Below, piece by piece: positions 6,781-15,826 of a stretch of DNA of 64,000 bases. Origin of the DNA: Speluncibacter jeojiensis. Its GTDB lineage: Bacteria > Actinomycetota > Actinomycetes > Mycobacteriales > Mycobacteriaceae. The translations under genes were made by a program, and so were the position numbers. The stretch spans positions 210,687 through 274,686 of the forward strand of contig NZ_JAAIVF010000008.1 of the NCBI RefSeq assembly GCF_029589495.1, in the 5' to 3' direction. The notes beneath the pieces are model-generated. The model saw nothing but the letters and a program-made list of their open reading frames with translations, was not told the DNA's origin and did no database searches. The stretch's first letter is position 1; each line of letters begins with the position of its first letter.

Positions 6781-9441
6781 GTGAAACCCCGTGCGCCGCG
6801 TCGCCCCAAAAGCTGGCATCAACGTGCGGGGATGCCGGTGCGCGTCTGGCTGATGCTGTTGATCCTGGCCGGGTTCACCCACCCGTGGCTGCCCGACTCT
6901 CGCTGGTTGCTGGTGCACCTGTTCACGCTGGGCGCGGTCACCAACTCGATCCTGGTCTGGTCGCAGACCCTCGCCGAGCGGTTCCTCGGCTATCACCTGC
7001 CCGAGACCGCGCGCCGTCCGCAACTGGCGCGCATCTACACGCTCAACGCCGGCATCGTGCTGACGATCGTCGGCATGCTTGGCTCGGTCTGGCCGGTCAC
7101 GCTCGCGGGCGCCGTCGTCGTCGGGGCCATGGTCGCCTGGCACGCCATCGGCCTGCTGATGCTGATCCGCCGGGCCCAGTTGCACCGCGCCGCGCAGGGG
7201 GAGGGCCGGGCCGAACACGCGCAGAGCGTCTGGTTCTTCGTCGCTTCGGCGGCGCTGCTGCCCGTCGGCGCGGGCTTCGGCGCCGCGCTGGCCTACGGCT
7301 TCGCGGACCCGGCGCAGGCCGGTTTCCTGTTTACCCACCAGGCGATGAACATCCTCGGGTTCCTCGGTCTGGCCGCCGCCGGGGTGCTCACCGTGCTGTT
7401 CCCGCGGCTGCTCGGCGAGACAGACCCGTCGGCCCGGCGCCGCCCGATCGCGCTCGCGGTGCTGCTGTCCGGCATCGGCGTGCTCACCGGTGGGGCGCTC
7501 TCCGACCTGCCCGACCTCGCCGCCGCCGGGGTGCTGATCTACCTGACCGGCTGGCTGGTCGTCGCGCTGCCGCTGCTCAAGGTCGCGGTCCGGCGCCCGC
7601 CCACCGGCTACGCGGCAGCCTCGATCACAGCGGCGCTGCTGTGGCTGATCGGGTCGCTGATCGCGCTGGCCGTGGTGCTGATCGACGGGCCGATGGAGGC
7701 CGACCGCGCGACGCTGATGACGGTGCCGTTCCTGGCGGGCTTCGCCGCGCAGTTGCTCTTCGGTGTGATGAGTCACCTGCTGCCGACCATGATGAGCGAC
7801 AACCCTGCCGTCAGGGCCGCCGGGGTGAACCGGATGAACCGGTGGTGGCTGTGGCGGGTGCTGGTCATCAATGTCGGCCTGGTGATCTGGCTGTTCCCGC
7901 TGGCCAGCTGGATCAAGGTCGGCGTCTCCGCGTTGGTGATGCTCGCGTTCATCCTGTTCCTGCCGATCATGATCTCCAGCGCCAAGGCGGCGATGGGCGT
8001 GCGCCGGGCGATGCGCGAGGGCAGCGGGCAAGCAGCGCCGGAGGGTGCCGCGCCCGTCGAACCGGCGCCGCCGGCACCGCAGAACCGCGGCCAGCAGGTG
8101 ATCGCAGCGATGGCCTCGCTCGCGCTGGTGATCGCGGTCGGCTCGGCGCTCGGCGGCGGCGCGGGCGGACCGGTCGAGGACGCGGCCGCCGGGGTCGCCC
8201 CGACCGGCCAGACCACCACAGTGCAGGTGGACGCCGCGAACATGCGCTTCACCCCGGATTCGGTGACCGTCCCGGTCGGCAACCGGCTGGTGATCAACGT
8301 GACCAACAAGGACACGATGGTGCACGACATGGTGCTGGCCTCCGGACAGAGCACCGGCCGGCTCGGGCCGGATCAGCGCGCCACCCTCGAGGTCGCGGTG
8401 GTCGGCAAGTCGATCGAGGGCTGGTGCTCGATCATCGGCCACCGCCAGCAGGGCATGGTCTTCCACGTCCGCACCACCGGTGGCGGCGCCGACGCGAACT
8501 CACCGGGCCAGATGGCGATGGGCCCGGGTATGGCCGGGATGTCCGGAGCTGCAACCGGCCCCGCGCCGGACGTCGACCTGATGCGTAAACCTCCCGCGTC
8601 CTTCGAGGCCCGTGACCCACGGCTCGCGCCCGCGCCGACCGGCACCGTGCACAAGTACACCTTCGACATCACCGAGGTGCCCGGCGACTTCGCACCCGGC
8701 GTGCAGCAGATCATGTGGACCTACAACGGCAGACCGATGGGGCCGACGCTGCGCGGCAAGCTCGGCGACACCTTCGAGGTAACGCTCGTCAACCACGGCA
8801 CCATGGGGCACTCGATCGACTTCCACGCCGGCATGGTCTCGCCCGACGAACCGATGCGCACCATCAATCCGGGTGAGTCGCTGGTCTACACGTTCACCGC
8901 CAACCACACCGGCGTGTGGCTCTACCACTGCGCGACCGCGCCGATGGCCGTGCACATCGCCGCCGGCATGTTCGGCGCGGTGATCATCGACCCGCCGGAC
9001 CTCGCCCCCGTCAGCGCCGAGTACGTGATGATCCAGTCCGAGGCGTACCTCGGGCCGCAGGGTGGGCAGCCCGACGCGGACAAGGTCATCGCGGACAAGC
9101 CGGACCTGGTGATGTTCAACGGCTACGCGAACCAGTACGTCTACCGCCCGTTGCACGCGAAGGTCGGCGACCGCATCCGCATCTGGGTCGTCGACGCCGG
9201 GCCGAACGAGTCGCTGGCGTTCCACGTCGTCGGCAGCCAGTTCGACACCGTCTACAAGGAGGGTGCGTACCTGCTGCGGCCGGACAATCCTCTGCACGGC
9301 GGCTCACAGGTGCTCGACCTCGGTGTGGCGCAGGGCGGATTCGTCGAAATGCAGTTCACCGCGCCCGGCACCTACACGTTCCTCGACCACCGGATGGTCG
9401 CCGGAGACCGCGGCGCGATGGGCAAGATCGTCGTGTCGTAA
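6781..9441 (+). CDS. membrane domain-cupredoxin-NirK fusion (predicted copper nitrite reductase)
   Basis: An 886-residue three-part protein. Residues ~15-415 hold about ten membrane helices with several conserved-looking His residues. Residues ~480-580 are a cupredoxin domain (TMVHDMVLAS, GWCSIIGHRQQGM: His, Cys, His and Met ligands of a type 1 copper site). Residues ~620-886 are a two-domain copper nitrite reductase like AniA/NirK. There GHSIDFH gives the type 1 His, the catalytic Asp and a type 2 His; YHCATAPMAVHIAAGM gives type 2 His, type 1 Cys, His and Met; FHVVGSQFDTVYKEG gives the catalytic His, and YTFLDH the last type 2 His. All ligands expected for NO-forming nitrite reduction are therefore present. 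The fused membrane part may feed electrons or anchor the enzyme. Laccase-like oxidase activity is the alternative. Confidence 0.8.
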   Translation: MKPRAPRRPKSWHQRAGMPVRVWLMLLILAGFTHPWLPDSRWLLVHLFTLGAVTNSILVWSQTLAERFLGYHLPETARRPQLARIYTLNAGIVLTIVGMLGSVWPVTLAGAVVVGAMVAWHAIGLLMLIRRAQLHRAAQGEGRAEHAQSVWFFVASAALLPVGAGFGAALAYGFADPAQAGFLFTHQAMNILGFLGLAAAGVLTVLFPRLLGETDPSARRRPIALAVLLSGIGVLTGGALSDLPDLAAAGVLIYLTGWLVVALPLLKVAVRRPPTGYAAASITAALLWLIGSLIALAVVLIDGPMEADRATLMTVPFLAGFAAQLLFGVMSHLLPTMMSDNPAVRAAGVNRMNRWWLWRVLVINVGLVIWLFPLASWIKVGVSALVMLAFILFLPIMISSAKAAMGVRRAMREGSGQAAPEGAAPVEPAPPAPQNRGQQVIAAMASLALVIAVGSALGGGAGGPVEDAAAGVAPTGQTTTVQVDAANMRFTPDSVTVPVGNRLVINVTNKDTMVHDMVLASGQSTGRLGPDQRATLEVAVVGKSIEGWCSIIGHRQQGMVFHVRTTGGGADANSPGQMAMGPGMAGMSGAATGPAPDVDLMRKPPASFEARDPRLAPAPTGTVHKYTFDITEVPGDFAPGVQQIMWTYNGRPMGPTLRGKLGDTFEVTLVNHGTMGHSIDFHAGMVSPDEPMRTINPGESLVYTFTANHTGVWLYHCATAPMAVHIAAGMFGAVIIDPPDLAPVSAEYVMIQSEAYLGPQGGQPDADKVIADKPDLVMFNGYANQYVYRPLHAKVGDRIRIWVVDAGPNESLAFHVVGSQFDTVYKEGAYLLRPDNPLHGGSQVLDLGVAQGGFVEMQFTAPGTYTFLDHRMVAGDRGAMGKIVVS

Positions 9442-9463
9442 GAGGGCGTCGTAGCAGCGTGAG

Positions 9464-9853
9464 TCACTGGGCGAGCAGGATCGCAGCGCCCTTGACGGGC
9501 GAGCGGGCAAGGCGCGCATCGGAGGTCAGCAGCGGAGCGCCCAGCGTGACGGCGGCTGCGACATAGAACGCGTCCGCGACCCGGACCGAGTCGCGCAGCA
9601 GCCACGCCCGGTCGCGCAGCGCGCTCAGCGACACCGCCGTGTACGGAAACGTGCGCCACGAGTCGTAGGCACGGGTCAGTCTCTCGGGCGGAACCTTCCC
9701 CGCACGTTCGAGTCGCGCCAACGCCGAGCAGACCTCGACTTCGACCAGTTGCGGTGCCCAGACGTCGTCGCGGTCGAGCAGCGCGTGGACACGCTCGCCG
9801 CGTGGGGTGCGCAGCAGCAGGTCGAGCACTGCGCTCGCATCGACGATCTGCAT
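9464..9853 (-). CDS. vapC: VapC-type PIN-domain toxin
   Basis: A 129-residue PIN-domain ribonuclease. The acidic residues of the active site are visible: D4 in MQIVDAS, a Glu in VEVEVCSAL, an Asp in RVADAFYVAAA and an Asp in LLTSDARLA. VapC toxins cleave specific tRNA or rRNA sites and are held inactive by the antitoxin encoded just upstream. Its ATG overlaps the antitoxin stop by one base (TGATG), so the two are translationally coupled. It converges with the copper-protein gene, with 22 nt between the stops. Confidence 0.88.
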   Translation of the reverse strand: MQIVDASAVLDLLLRTPRGERVHALLDRDDVWAPQLVEVEVCSALARLERAGKVPPERLTRAYDSWRTFPYTAVSLSALRDRAWLLRDSVRVADAFYVAAAVTLGAPLLTSDARLARSPVKGAAILLAQ

Positions 9854-10092
9854 CAGCGTGGAGCCGGATCGTCGGACCGCACGTCGTCGAGGAGCGCGAC
9901 AACGTCTACGTCGACTGCCGGCAGATCGGCCCGCTCCCAGTCGGCCAGCCACACGTCGATGCGCGGCCGGGACACCTCGCGCGCGAGCACCCGGGTGACG
10001 TACTGGGACATCGTCAAGTGCTCGGCCTTGGCGCGTGCACTGATCGCGGCGTGGAGCTCCTCCGGGATGTTCTTCACCTGCAGGTTGCTCAT
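9853..10092 (-). CDS. vapB: VapB-type antitoxin
   Basis: A 79-residue antitoxin. SNLQVKNIPEELHAAISARA is the ribbon-helix-helix (FitA/CopG-like) DNA-binding N-terminus; the C-terminal 35 residues (DVWLADWERADLPAVDVD and an acidic tail) should wrap the toxin. The start at 10092 is chosen because TACGTT lies exactly 7 nt upstream (minus strand 10105-10100), the spacing of leaderless genes, whereas the ATG at 10098 has no such support. The operon is probably autorepressed, as usual for vapBC. Confidence 0.85.
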   Translation of the reverse strand: MSNLQVKNIPEELHAAISARAKAEHLTMSQYVTRVLAREVSRPRIDVWLADWERADLPAVDVDVVALLDDVRSDDPAPR

Positions 10093-10311
10093 ACGCATGA
10101 ACGTAGCATGACGACAGCATGCAAACCGTACGGCAGCTACGCCGAGGTCGACGCGTGCGGCCGGTCTCGTGGGCGCTGCGTGAGCGACGCGGCCCGTTCC
10201 GCTACACCGGCGCCCTGCGTGCGGTCACCTACGCGCCCGGCGAGTTGCGCACCCCCGCCGCGGTCGTCGACGCCGTCGAGCGTGAGGCCGCCCGCGTCGC
10301 CGACTGATCTT

Positions 10312-10334
10312 GTTGCGTTCACGGTGAGCGCAAC
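10312..10334 (+). promoter_or_regulatory. inverted repeat upstream of the sulfate-ester operon, possible operator
   Basis: GTTGCG and CGCAAC are separated by 11 bp. The TTGCG-N11-CGCAA layout resembles LysR-type (T-N11-A) operators such as those of CysB-like sulfur regulators. It lies about 62 bp upstream of the leader ORF. No regulator gene is adjacent. Confidence 0.3.
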
Positions 10335-10395
10335 GGTTCCGCCACTCCTGCGGATCCGGTTCACTGGACCATGTCGAACAACGAGAGGAAACATC

Positions 10396-10482
10396 ATGCC
10401 CGCCAAGGATATCCGCCGCATTGTTGCGGTGGTCTCCGCGGCGCGGGCCGGACGATGTCGCTGCTGTCACCGACAGCACTGA
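10396..10482 (+). CDS. Cys-rich leader peptide (candidate cysteine-sensing attenuator)
   Basis: A 28-codon ORF with a clear ribosome site (AGAGGAA, about 6 nt before ATG). It ends GRCRCCHRQH then TGA, so three Cys codons lie within the last eight codons. Polycysteine leader ORFs upstream of sulfur genes are known in mycobacteria as cysteine-responsive attenuators; Cys/His/Arg-ended leader peptides are common before actinobacterial sulfur operons. Two hairpins overlap or follow it (10462-10478 and 10491-10514). It precedes genes for import and oxidative cleavage of sulfate esters, which fits the role. It is too short for usual gene finders. Confidence 0.65.
   Translation: MPAKDIRRIVAVVSAARAGRCRCCHRQH
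10462..10478 (+). promoter_or_regulatory. hairpin over the Cys codons of the leader peptide
   Basis: TGCTGTC, loop ACC, GACAGCA: a perfect 7-bp stem. The left arm contains the adjacent Cys codons (TGC TGT), so a ribosome stalled there would melt it. Confidence 0.45.
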
Positions 10483-10490
10483 TCTCCAGT

Positions 10491-10514
10491 GGCGCGCGCC
10501 GAGTACCGCGCGCC
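10491..10514 (+). promoter_or_regulatory. second hairpin between the leader ORF and the operon start
   Basis: GGCGCGCG and CGCGCGCC form a perfect 8-bp stem with an 8-nt loop, starting 9 nt after the leader stop and ending 19 nt before the ribosome site of the next gene. It is a candidate attenuator or translation block. Confidence 0.45.
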
Positions 10515-10545
10515 GCCGTCACCCGACTCCCGTGAAGGGCACCTC

Positions 10546-12150
10546 GTGAGCCATCCCCATCCCTCCTCGTCGCCGCGACGGGGCCGGCGTGCTTTCCTGC
10601 GCGGCGCCGGCCTGGCCGCGCTCGCCACCGTCGGCGCCGCCGGCCTGGCCGGTTGCCGCTCCGCCGTGGCCGTCCAGGCCGACGCCGGCGCCGGCGCGGA
10701 CACCGCCACCCGTGGCGGGAACCTGCGAGTCGGCCTGCGCGGCGACCTGAGCCCGGCGCAGTTCCTGGTCGTCGGCACCGGAGCCGGACCGCTCGTCACC
10801 GGTCTGGTCTACGACACCCTCACCCGCTACCCGCTCACCGCGCTGCAACCGCAGCCACAGCTGGCCCGGTCCTGGCAGCTCTCCGCCGACGGGCTTTCCC
10901 TGGGCTTGGACCTGCGCGACGACGTGCGCTTCCACACCGGCCGACCGTTCGCCGCGGCCGACGCCGAATTCTCGTTGCGCACCTACGCGGACCCGCGCTG
11001 GACCGCCCAGTTGCGCAGCACCGCCGCCGCGATCACCGACTACGAGATCCCCGACCCGCACCGGCTGGTGCTGCACTTCGCGGCCCCGCTCGGCAACATC
11101 TTCGACCTGCTCGACCTCGTCCCGATCCTGGACCGGGAGAGCTTCGCGGACTTCACCACCGGGGCGAACTACATCGGCACCGGCCCGTTCCGGCTCACCT
11201 CCCGAACGCCGAACAGTCGCATCGAGTTCGAGCGCAACGAGCACTACTGGCAGCCCGGGCGGCCCTACCTCGACCGGGTCGAGGCCGCGATCATCCCGGA
11301 TGCGCAGGCCCAGCTCAACGCGCTGCGCTCCGGACAGATCGACTACACCGGCGCCTTGAGCTACCGGGACTCGCAGCGCATCGGCCGCACCGCCGGCTTC
11401 GCCACCACCGCACTCGACGGCGCGGAAAGCCAGATCTATGTGGGCGCCAACGTCACCGCGCCCGGCCTCGGTGACGTGCGGGTGCGCCGCGCCATCGCCT
11501 ACGCGCTCGACCGCAACCGCGTCATGGCGGACGTCTACCGCGGCACCGGCTACCCGGTGAACCTGCCGTGGCCGACCACCTCGCCGGCCTACGACGCGGC
11601 CCGGAACGCCACCTACCGCCGCGACGTCGGCCGGGCCACGGCGCTGCTGGCGCAGGCCGGGGCGGTGCCGGAACTCCTGCTGACCTACATCGGCGCCGAG
11701 CCGTCGCACCAGGCGGTCGCGCAGATCGTGCAGTCCAACCTCGCCGACGCGGGACTGCGGGTGCGGCTGGACCCGGTGGAGCAGACGGTGTTCCTCAAAC
11801 AGCTGATCGGCGCGAAGTTCCCCGGATTGTGGGTCACCGGCCACAGCTTCACCCAGTTCGAGCCGTCGACGCTGGCCGTGAGCGCCTACCCGTTCAACGC
11901 GGCCAAGAACGCGTCCCGGTTCTCCTCGCCGGCCTACACCGCCGCGGCCACCTCCGCCTGGCACCTCGCCGACCCCGCCGGGCCGCAGGCGCGCGACCGG
12001 TACTCCGCGCTGAGCGGCCAATTGCTCGACGCGCTTTTCCTCATCGAGATCGGTGTCGTGGTGCCGCAGATCGCCACCGCGGCGCGGGTGCGGGGCGCCT
12101 CCGCCCGTAAGGGCGGGCAACCGGACTTCACCGGCACCTACCTGACCTGA
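10546..12150 (+). CDS. ABC transporter substrate-binding lipoprotein (SBP family 5, peptide/nickel type)
   Basis: A 534-residue extracellular binding protein. A Tat-like N-terminus (RRGRRAFLRGAG) is followed by a lipobox ending LAGC, so it is probably exported folded and lipid-anchored. The mature part follows the DppA/OppA-type fold: NLRVGLRGDLSPAQFL at the start, VYDTLTRYPLTALQPQPQLARSWQLSADG, and YIGTGPFRLTS in the middle. The GTG at 10546 is chosen over 10489 because GAAGGG lies 6 nt upstream and the longer form would read through hairpin 10491-10514. The family usually binds peptides; here the operon context (TauD-like dioxygenase, Cys leader) suggests an organosulfur ligand. Confidence 0.82.
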   Translation: MSHPHPSSSPRRGRRAFLRGAGLAALATVGAAGLAGCRSAVAVQADAGAGADTATRGGNLRVGLRGDLSPAQFLVVGTGAGPLVTGLVYDTLTRYPLTALQPQPQLARSWQLSADGLSLGLDLRDDVRFHTGRPFAAADAEFSLRTYADPRWTAQLRSTAAAITDYEIPDPHRLVLHFAAPLGNIFDLLDLVPILDRESFADFTTGANYIGTGPFRLTSRTPNSRIEFERNEHYWQPGRPYLDRVEAAIIPDAQAQLNALRSGQIDYTGALSYRDSQRIGRTAGFATTALDGAESQIYVGANVTAPGLGDVRVRRAIAYALDRNRVMADVYRGTGYPVNLPWPTTSPAYDAARNATYRRDVGRATALLAQAGAVPELLLTYIGAEPSHQAVAQIVQSNLADAGLRVRLDPVEQTVFLKQLIGAKFPGLWVTGHSFTQFEPSTLAVSAYPFNAAKNASRFSSPAYTAAATSAWHLADPAGPQARDRYSALSGQLLDALFLIEIGVVVPQIATAARVRGASARKGGQPDFTGTYLT

Positions 12151-12216
12151 CCTTTCTCGCCTGCCGAAACCGTTTGTGCGCGAACATCTTCGTGCCCCTT
12201 TGAACGGAGCCACCCG

Positions 12217-13176
12217 ATGGTGCGCTACCTGCTCCGACGCCTGCCGTCGGCCCTGCTGGTGCTCTTCCTGTCCTCGATCCTGATCTTCCTGGTGATGCGG
12301 TTGGTGCCGGGCGACCCGGCCGTCGCCCTCGCCGGGCCCGACGCCACCCCCGAATCGCTTGCCGCCATCCGGCATTCACTCGGTCTCGACCAATCCCTGC
12401 CGCAGCAGTACCTGTCGTGGATCGGGCACGTGCTCACGTTCGACCTCGGTCGCTCGTACGTGCTCGGCGGACAGACCTCCGAGCTGGTGATCTCGGGCCT
12501 GGCCGACACCGCAGTGCTCGCCGGGGCGGCGCTGCTCGTCGCGGTGACGGTGGCGCTGGTCGCGTCGGTCGCGACGGTGGTCTGGCCGACCCGGCCGCTG
12601 ACCGCACTGATCGGGGCGGCAGGCACTGCGGCGGTCGCGTTGCCGCCCTTCGTGACCGGCGTGCTGCTGGTGCTGGTGTTCGCGGTCGCCGTGCCGGTGC
12701 TGCCGTCCGGTGGAGTGCCGCCGGACGGGCTGCTGGCCGCGCCGGACCTCACCGTGCAGTATCTGCTGCTGCCGGCGTTGTGCCTGGCACTGCCGGTCGC
12801 CGCCGCGCTGACCCGCTTCCTCACCGAGGCGCTGCGCACCGAGATGGCCCGGCCCTATGTGACCACCGCCCGCGCGGCAGGGATGTCGCGATGGCAGCTG
12901 GTCACCCGCACCGCGCTGCGCAATGCGCTGCCCACCACGGTGACCGCGCTGGGCCTGCAGACCGGCCAACTGCTCGGCGGTGCGGTGCTGGTCGAGGCGA
13001 TCTTCGCCTGGCCCGGCATCGGGCAGCTGCTGCAGGAGGGCATCGGCCGCCGCGACTATCCGGTGGTGCAGGTGCTGCTGCTGATCTCGGTCGCGGTGTT
13101 CGTCGCCATCCAACTCGTCACCGACCTGGTGCACGCCTACCTCGACCCCCGCATCCGCATCGGAGGAGCCACATGA
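12217..13176 (+). CDS. ABC transporter permease (DppB type)
   Basis: A 319-residue inner-membrane permease with six predicted helices. MVRYLLRRLPSALLVLFLSS and VMRLVPGDPA are the standard N-terminus of DppB/OppB proteins. The EAA loop (YVTTARAAGMSRWQLVTRTALRNALP, near residue 210) contacts the ATPase. It pairs with the following DppC-type permease, whose start overlaps its stop (ATGA). It follows the binding-protein gene after 66 nt with no terminator. Confidence 0.88.
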   Translation: MVRYLLRRLPSALLVLFLSSILIFLVMRLVPGDPAVALAGPDATPESLAAIRHSLGLDQSLPQQYLSWIGHVLTFDLGRSYVLGGQTSELVISGLADTAVLAGAALLVAVTVALVASVATVVWPTRPLTALIGAAGTAAVALPPFVTGVLLVLVFAVAVPVLPSGGVPPDGLLAAPDLTVQYLLLPALCLALPVAAALTRFLTEALRTEMARPYVTTARAAGMSRWQLVTRTALRNALPTTVTALGLQTGQLLGGAVLVEAIFAWPGIGQLLQEGIGRRDYPVVQVLLLISVAVFVAIQLVTDLVHAYLDPRIRIGGAT

Positions 13177-14051
13177 CCACCGCCGCAGTGTCGGCAGCGC
13201 CGGCCGTCCCATCTGTGCCCACCGCCTCGGCCCGCCGGCCCCGACCGGTGGTGCGCGCACTGACCCGCGGCCAGGGACTCGTCGGCGTCGTGTTGGTCGC
13301 CGTGATCGCCCTCGCCGGGCTCGCCGCGCCGTTGCTGACCGGCTACGGGCCGACCGAACAGATCCCGCTGGCGAACCTGGTGGGCCCCAACGCCACCCAC
13401 TGGCTCGGCACCGACGAGGTCAACCGGGACGTGCTGACCCGCACCCTCTACGGCATCCGCGTCGATCTGGTCATCGCCTTCGTCGCCGTGCCGCTCGGCG
13501 CGGCGATCGGGGCGCTGGCGGGACTGGCCGCCACCGTGCACCCGGCGCTCGACGCCGCGGCGCAGCGGGTGTTCGACGTGATCCTCGCCTTCCCGCTGAT
13601 CATCCTGGCGATCACGCTGGTCGCGATCACCGGCGCCGGCGTGGTGCCGATCGTGACCGTCATCGTCCTCGCCGAGATCCCGATCTTCGGCTGGCTGATC
13701 CGCACCAGCGTGCTCAAGGTGCGCGAGCTGGACTACGTCGAGGCGGCGGAGGTGATCGGCGCCGGCCGCTGGTGGGTGTTGCGCACCCACGTGCTGCCGA
13801 ACGCGCTCGAACCGCTCGGCGTGCAACTGGCGCTGTCGCTGTCGCTGGCGGTGTTCGCCGAGAGCGCCATGAGCTTCATCGGGATCGGCGTGCGTCCGCC
13901 GGCGCCGTCGCTCGGCTCGATCCTCGCCGGGGCGGCGGCGAACCTGGACGCGAACCCGGCCTACGCGCTCGGCCCGCTGGCCGTCATCTCGGGGCTCGTC
14001 CTCGGCTTCCTGCTCGTCGCCCAGGCGCTCGGCCGCGCCCGACGGGTCTGA
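13173..14051 (+). CDS. ABC transporter permease (DppC type)
   Basis: A 292-residue permease. A ~30-residue cytoplasmic N-terminus precedes the first helix. Then come LGTDEVNRDVLTRTLYGIRVDL (the typical LGTDxxGRDxxSR region of DppC, with VN in place of QG or LG), six helices, and the EAA loop YVEAAEVIGAGRWWVLRTHVLPNALEP near residue 190. It forms the channel together with the preceding gene product. Translation is coupled by the ATGA overlap. Confidence 0.88.
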   Translation: MTTAAVSAAPAVPSVPTASARRPRPVVRALTRGQGLVGVVLVAVIALAGLAAPLLTGYGPTEQIPLANLVGPNATHWLGTDEVNRDVLTRTLYGIRVDLVIAFVAVPLGAAIGALAGLAATVHPALDAAAQRVFDVILAFPLIILAITLVAITGAGVVPIVTVIVLAEIPIFGWLIRTSVLKVRELDYVEAAEVIGAGRWWVLRTHVLPNALEPLGVQLALSLSLAVFAESAMSFIGIGVRPPAPSLGSILAGAAANLDANPAYALGPLAVISGLVLGFLLVAQALGRARRV

Positions 14052-14072
14052 CGAACCATGAACGGAGACAAC

Positions 14073-15761
14073 ATGAACGCGGCCACCAGCACCGCTGACG
14101 CCACGACCGATGATCTCGTGCTCGACATCCGTGACCTGAGCGTGCGTGTCGGCGCGGACTCCCGAGCGGTCGTCGACCGGGTGAGCCTGACCGTGCGTCG
14201 CGGCGAGATCGTCGCGCTGGTCGGCGAATCCGGGTCAGGCAAGACGCTGACCTCGCGGTCCGTGCTCGGGCTGCTGCCCGACGGCGCCCGCGCGGACGGT
14301 TCGATCCGGCTCGCCGGCCAAGAGGTGATCGGCGCGCCGGAGAAGGTGCTGCGTTCGCTGCGCGGCGTGCGGGCGGCGATGGTCTTCCAGGAACCGCAGT
14401 CGGCGCTGAACCCGGTGCGCACCGTGGGCCGGCAACTGGTGCAGGCGCTGCGCGCCCACGGTGGTCCGCGGCGCCCGGGGCGGGCCCGGGCGGTCGAACT
14501 GCTGCGGCACGTCGGCATCCCCGACCCCGAATCGCGGGTGCACGCGTACCCGCACCAGCTCTCCGGCGGACAGAAGCAGCGGGTGGTGATCGCGCTGGCG
14601 CTCGCCGGCGACCCGGACCTGTTGATCGCCGACGAGCCGACCACCGCACTCGACGTGACCGTGCAGGCCGAGATCCTCGCGCTGCTGCGCAGGATTCGCG
14701 ACGAGCGGGGGACCGCGGTGCTGCTGATCACCCACAACCTCGGCGTGGTCGCCGACGTCGCCGACCGGGTGGTTGTGCTGCGGTCCGGCCGTGTGGTCGA
14801 ACAGCAACCGGTGCACCCGCTGTTCGCCGTCGCCCACGTCGACTACACCCGCGAACTGCTCGCCGCGGTTCCGCGGCTGCCCGACCTCGCCACACCGGTC
14901 GTCGCCGAGCCGGCGCCGTCGGACGAGCCGGTGCTGGTCTTCGACCGGCTGGCGGTCGACTATCCGGGTCGCGGCGGCCGGGCCGGGTTCCGGGCGCTGC
15001 ACGGACTGGACCTCACGCTCGGCCGCGGCGAGGTGCTCGGCGTGGTGGGGGAGTCGGGGTCGGGCAAGACGACCCTGGGCCGGGCTGCGCTCGGCATCGT
15101 CCGGGCGAGCGGCGGCCGGGTGCTGCTGGGCGGCGAGGACCTGGGCACGCTGACGCGGGCGCGCCTGCGGTCGGTGCGCCGCCGGGTCGCGCTCGTGCAC
15201 CAGGACCCGGCGGCGGCCCTCGACCCGCGCCTGTCGATCGGCGACAGCATCGCCGAGCCGCTGCGGGTGCACCGCACCGCGACCGGCCCGGACCGGGCCG
15301 GTCGGGTCGCCGAACTCTTGGACGCAGTACGGCTGCCCCGCGACTTCGCCGAGCGGCGCCCCGCCGAATTGTCGGGCGGTCAACGTCAGCGGGTGGCGCT
15401 GGCCCGGGCGCTCGTGCTGACCCCGACCCTGCTGGTCGCGGACGAGCCGACCAGCGCGCTGGACGTGTCGTTGCAGGCGCAGATGCTCGAACTGTTCGCG
15501 GACCTGCGCGAACAGTACGGATTCGCGTGCCTGTTCATCAGCCACGACCTGGCGGTCGTGCACCACGTGGCCGACCGGGTCGCGGTGCTGCGGGCCGGCG
15601 AACTGGTCGAGACCGCGACCGCCGAGCGGCTCTTCCGCCGACCCGAACGCGACTACACCCGCGACCTGATCGCCGCCGTCCCCATCCCGGATCCCGTCCG
15701 TCAGCGTCGACGAAGGGAGGACCCGACGCCGCAGCAACCCGACCTCGTCCTCGCCGTTTGA
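14073..15761 (+). CDS. ABC transporter ATP-binding protein, two fused ATPase domains (DppD-DppF type)
   Basis: A 562-residue protein with two complete ABC cassettes. Cassette 1: Walker A GESGSGKT near residue 57, signature LSGGQKQR near 165, Walker B LLIADEP. Cassette 2: Walker A GESGSGKT near residue 327, signature LSGGQRQR near 432, Walker B LLVADEP. Fused two-ATPase subunits energise peptide/opine/nickel-type importers in actinobacteria. The ATG at 14073 is favoured over 14058 because GGAG lies 7 nt upstream. Confidence 0.88.
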   Translation: MNAATSTADATTDDLVLDIRDLSVRVGADSRAVVDRVSLTVRRGEIVALVGESGSGKTLTSRSVLGLLPDGARADGSIRLAGQEVIGAPEKVLRSLRGVRAAMVFQEPQSALNPVRTVGRQLVQALRAHGGPRRPGRARAVELLRHVGIPDPESRVHAYPHQLSGGQKQRVVIALALAGDPDLLIADEPTTALDVTVQAEILALLRRIRDERGTAVLLITHNLGVVADVADRVVVLRSGRVVEQQPVHPLFAVAHVDYTRELLAAVPRLPDLATPVVAEPAPSDEPVLVFDRLAVDYPGRGGRAGFRALHGLDLTLGRGEVLGVVGESGSGKTTLGRAALGIVRASGGRVLLGGEDLGTLTRARLRSVRRRVALVHQDPAAALDPRLSIGDSIAEPLRVHRTATGPDRAGRVAELLDAVRLPRDFAERRPAELSGGQRQRVALARALVLTPTLLVADEPTSALDVSLQAQMLELFADLREQYGFACLFISHDLAVVHHVADRVAVLRAGELVETATAERLFRRPERDYTRDLIAAVPIPDPVRQRRRREDPTPQQPDLVLAV

Positions 15762-15826
15762 CCGGCCACCCGACACCCACGAGCAGCACCACACCCCTGA
15801 ACGCAGCAACCCGAAGGAGTTCCGAC

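Noticed and set aside
10119..10307. Possible small CDS of 62 codons between vapB and the sulfate-ester operon
   Set aside because: No ribosome site or leaderless spacing, Arg-rich low-complexity start, no recognisable family. It could be a gene remnant, but it is not supported.
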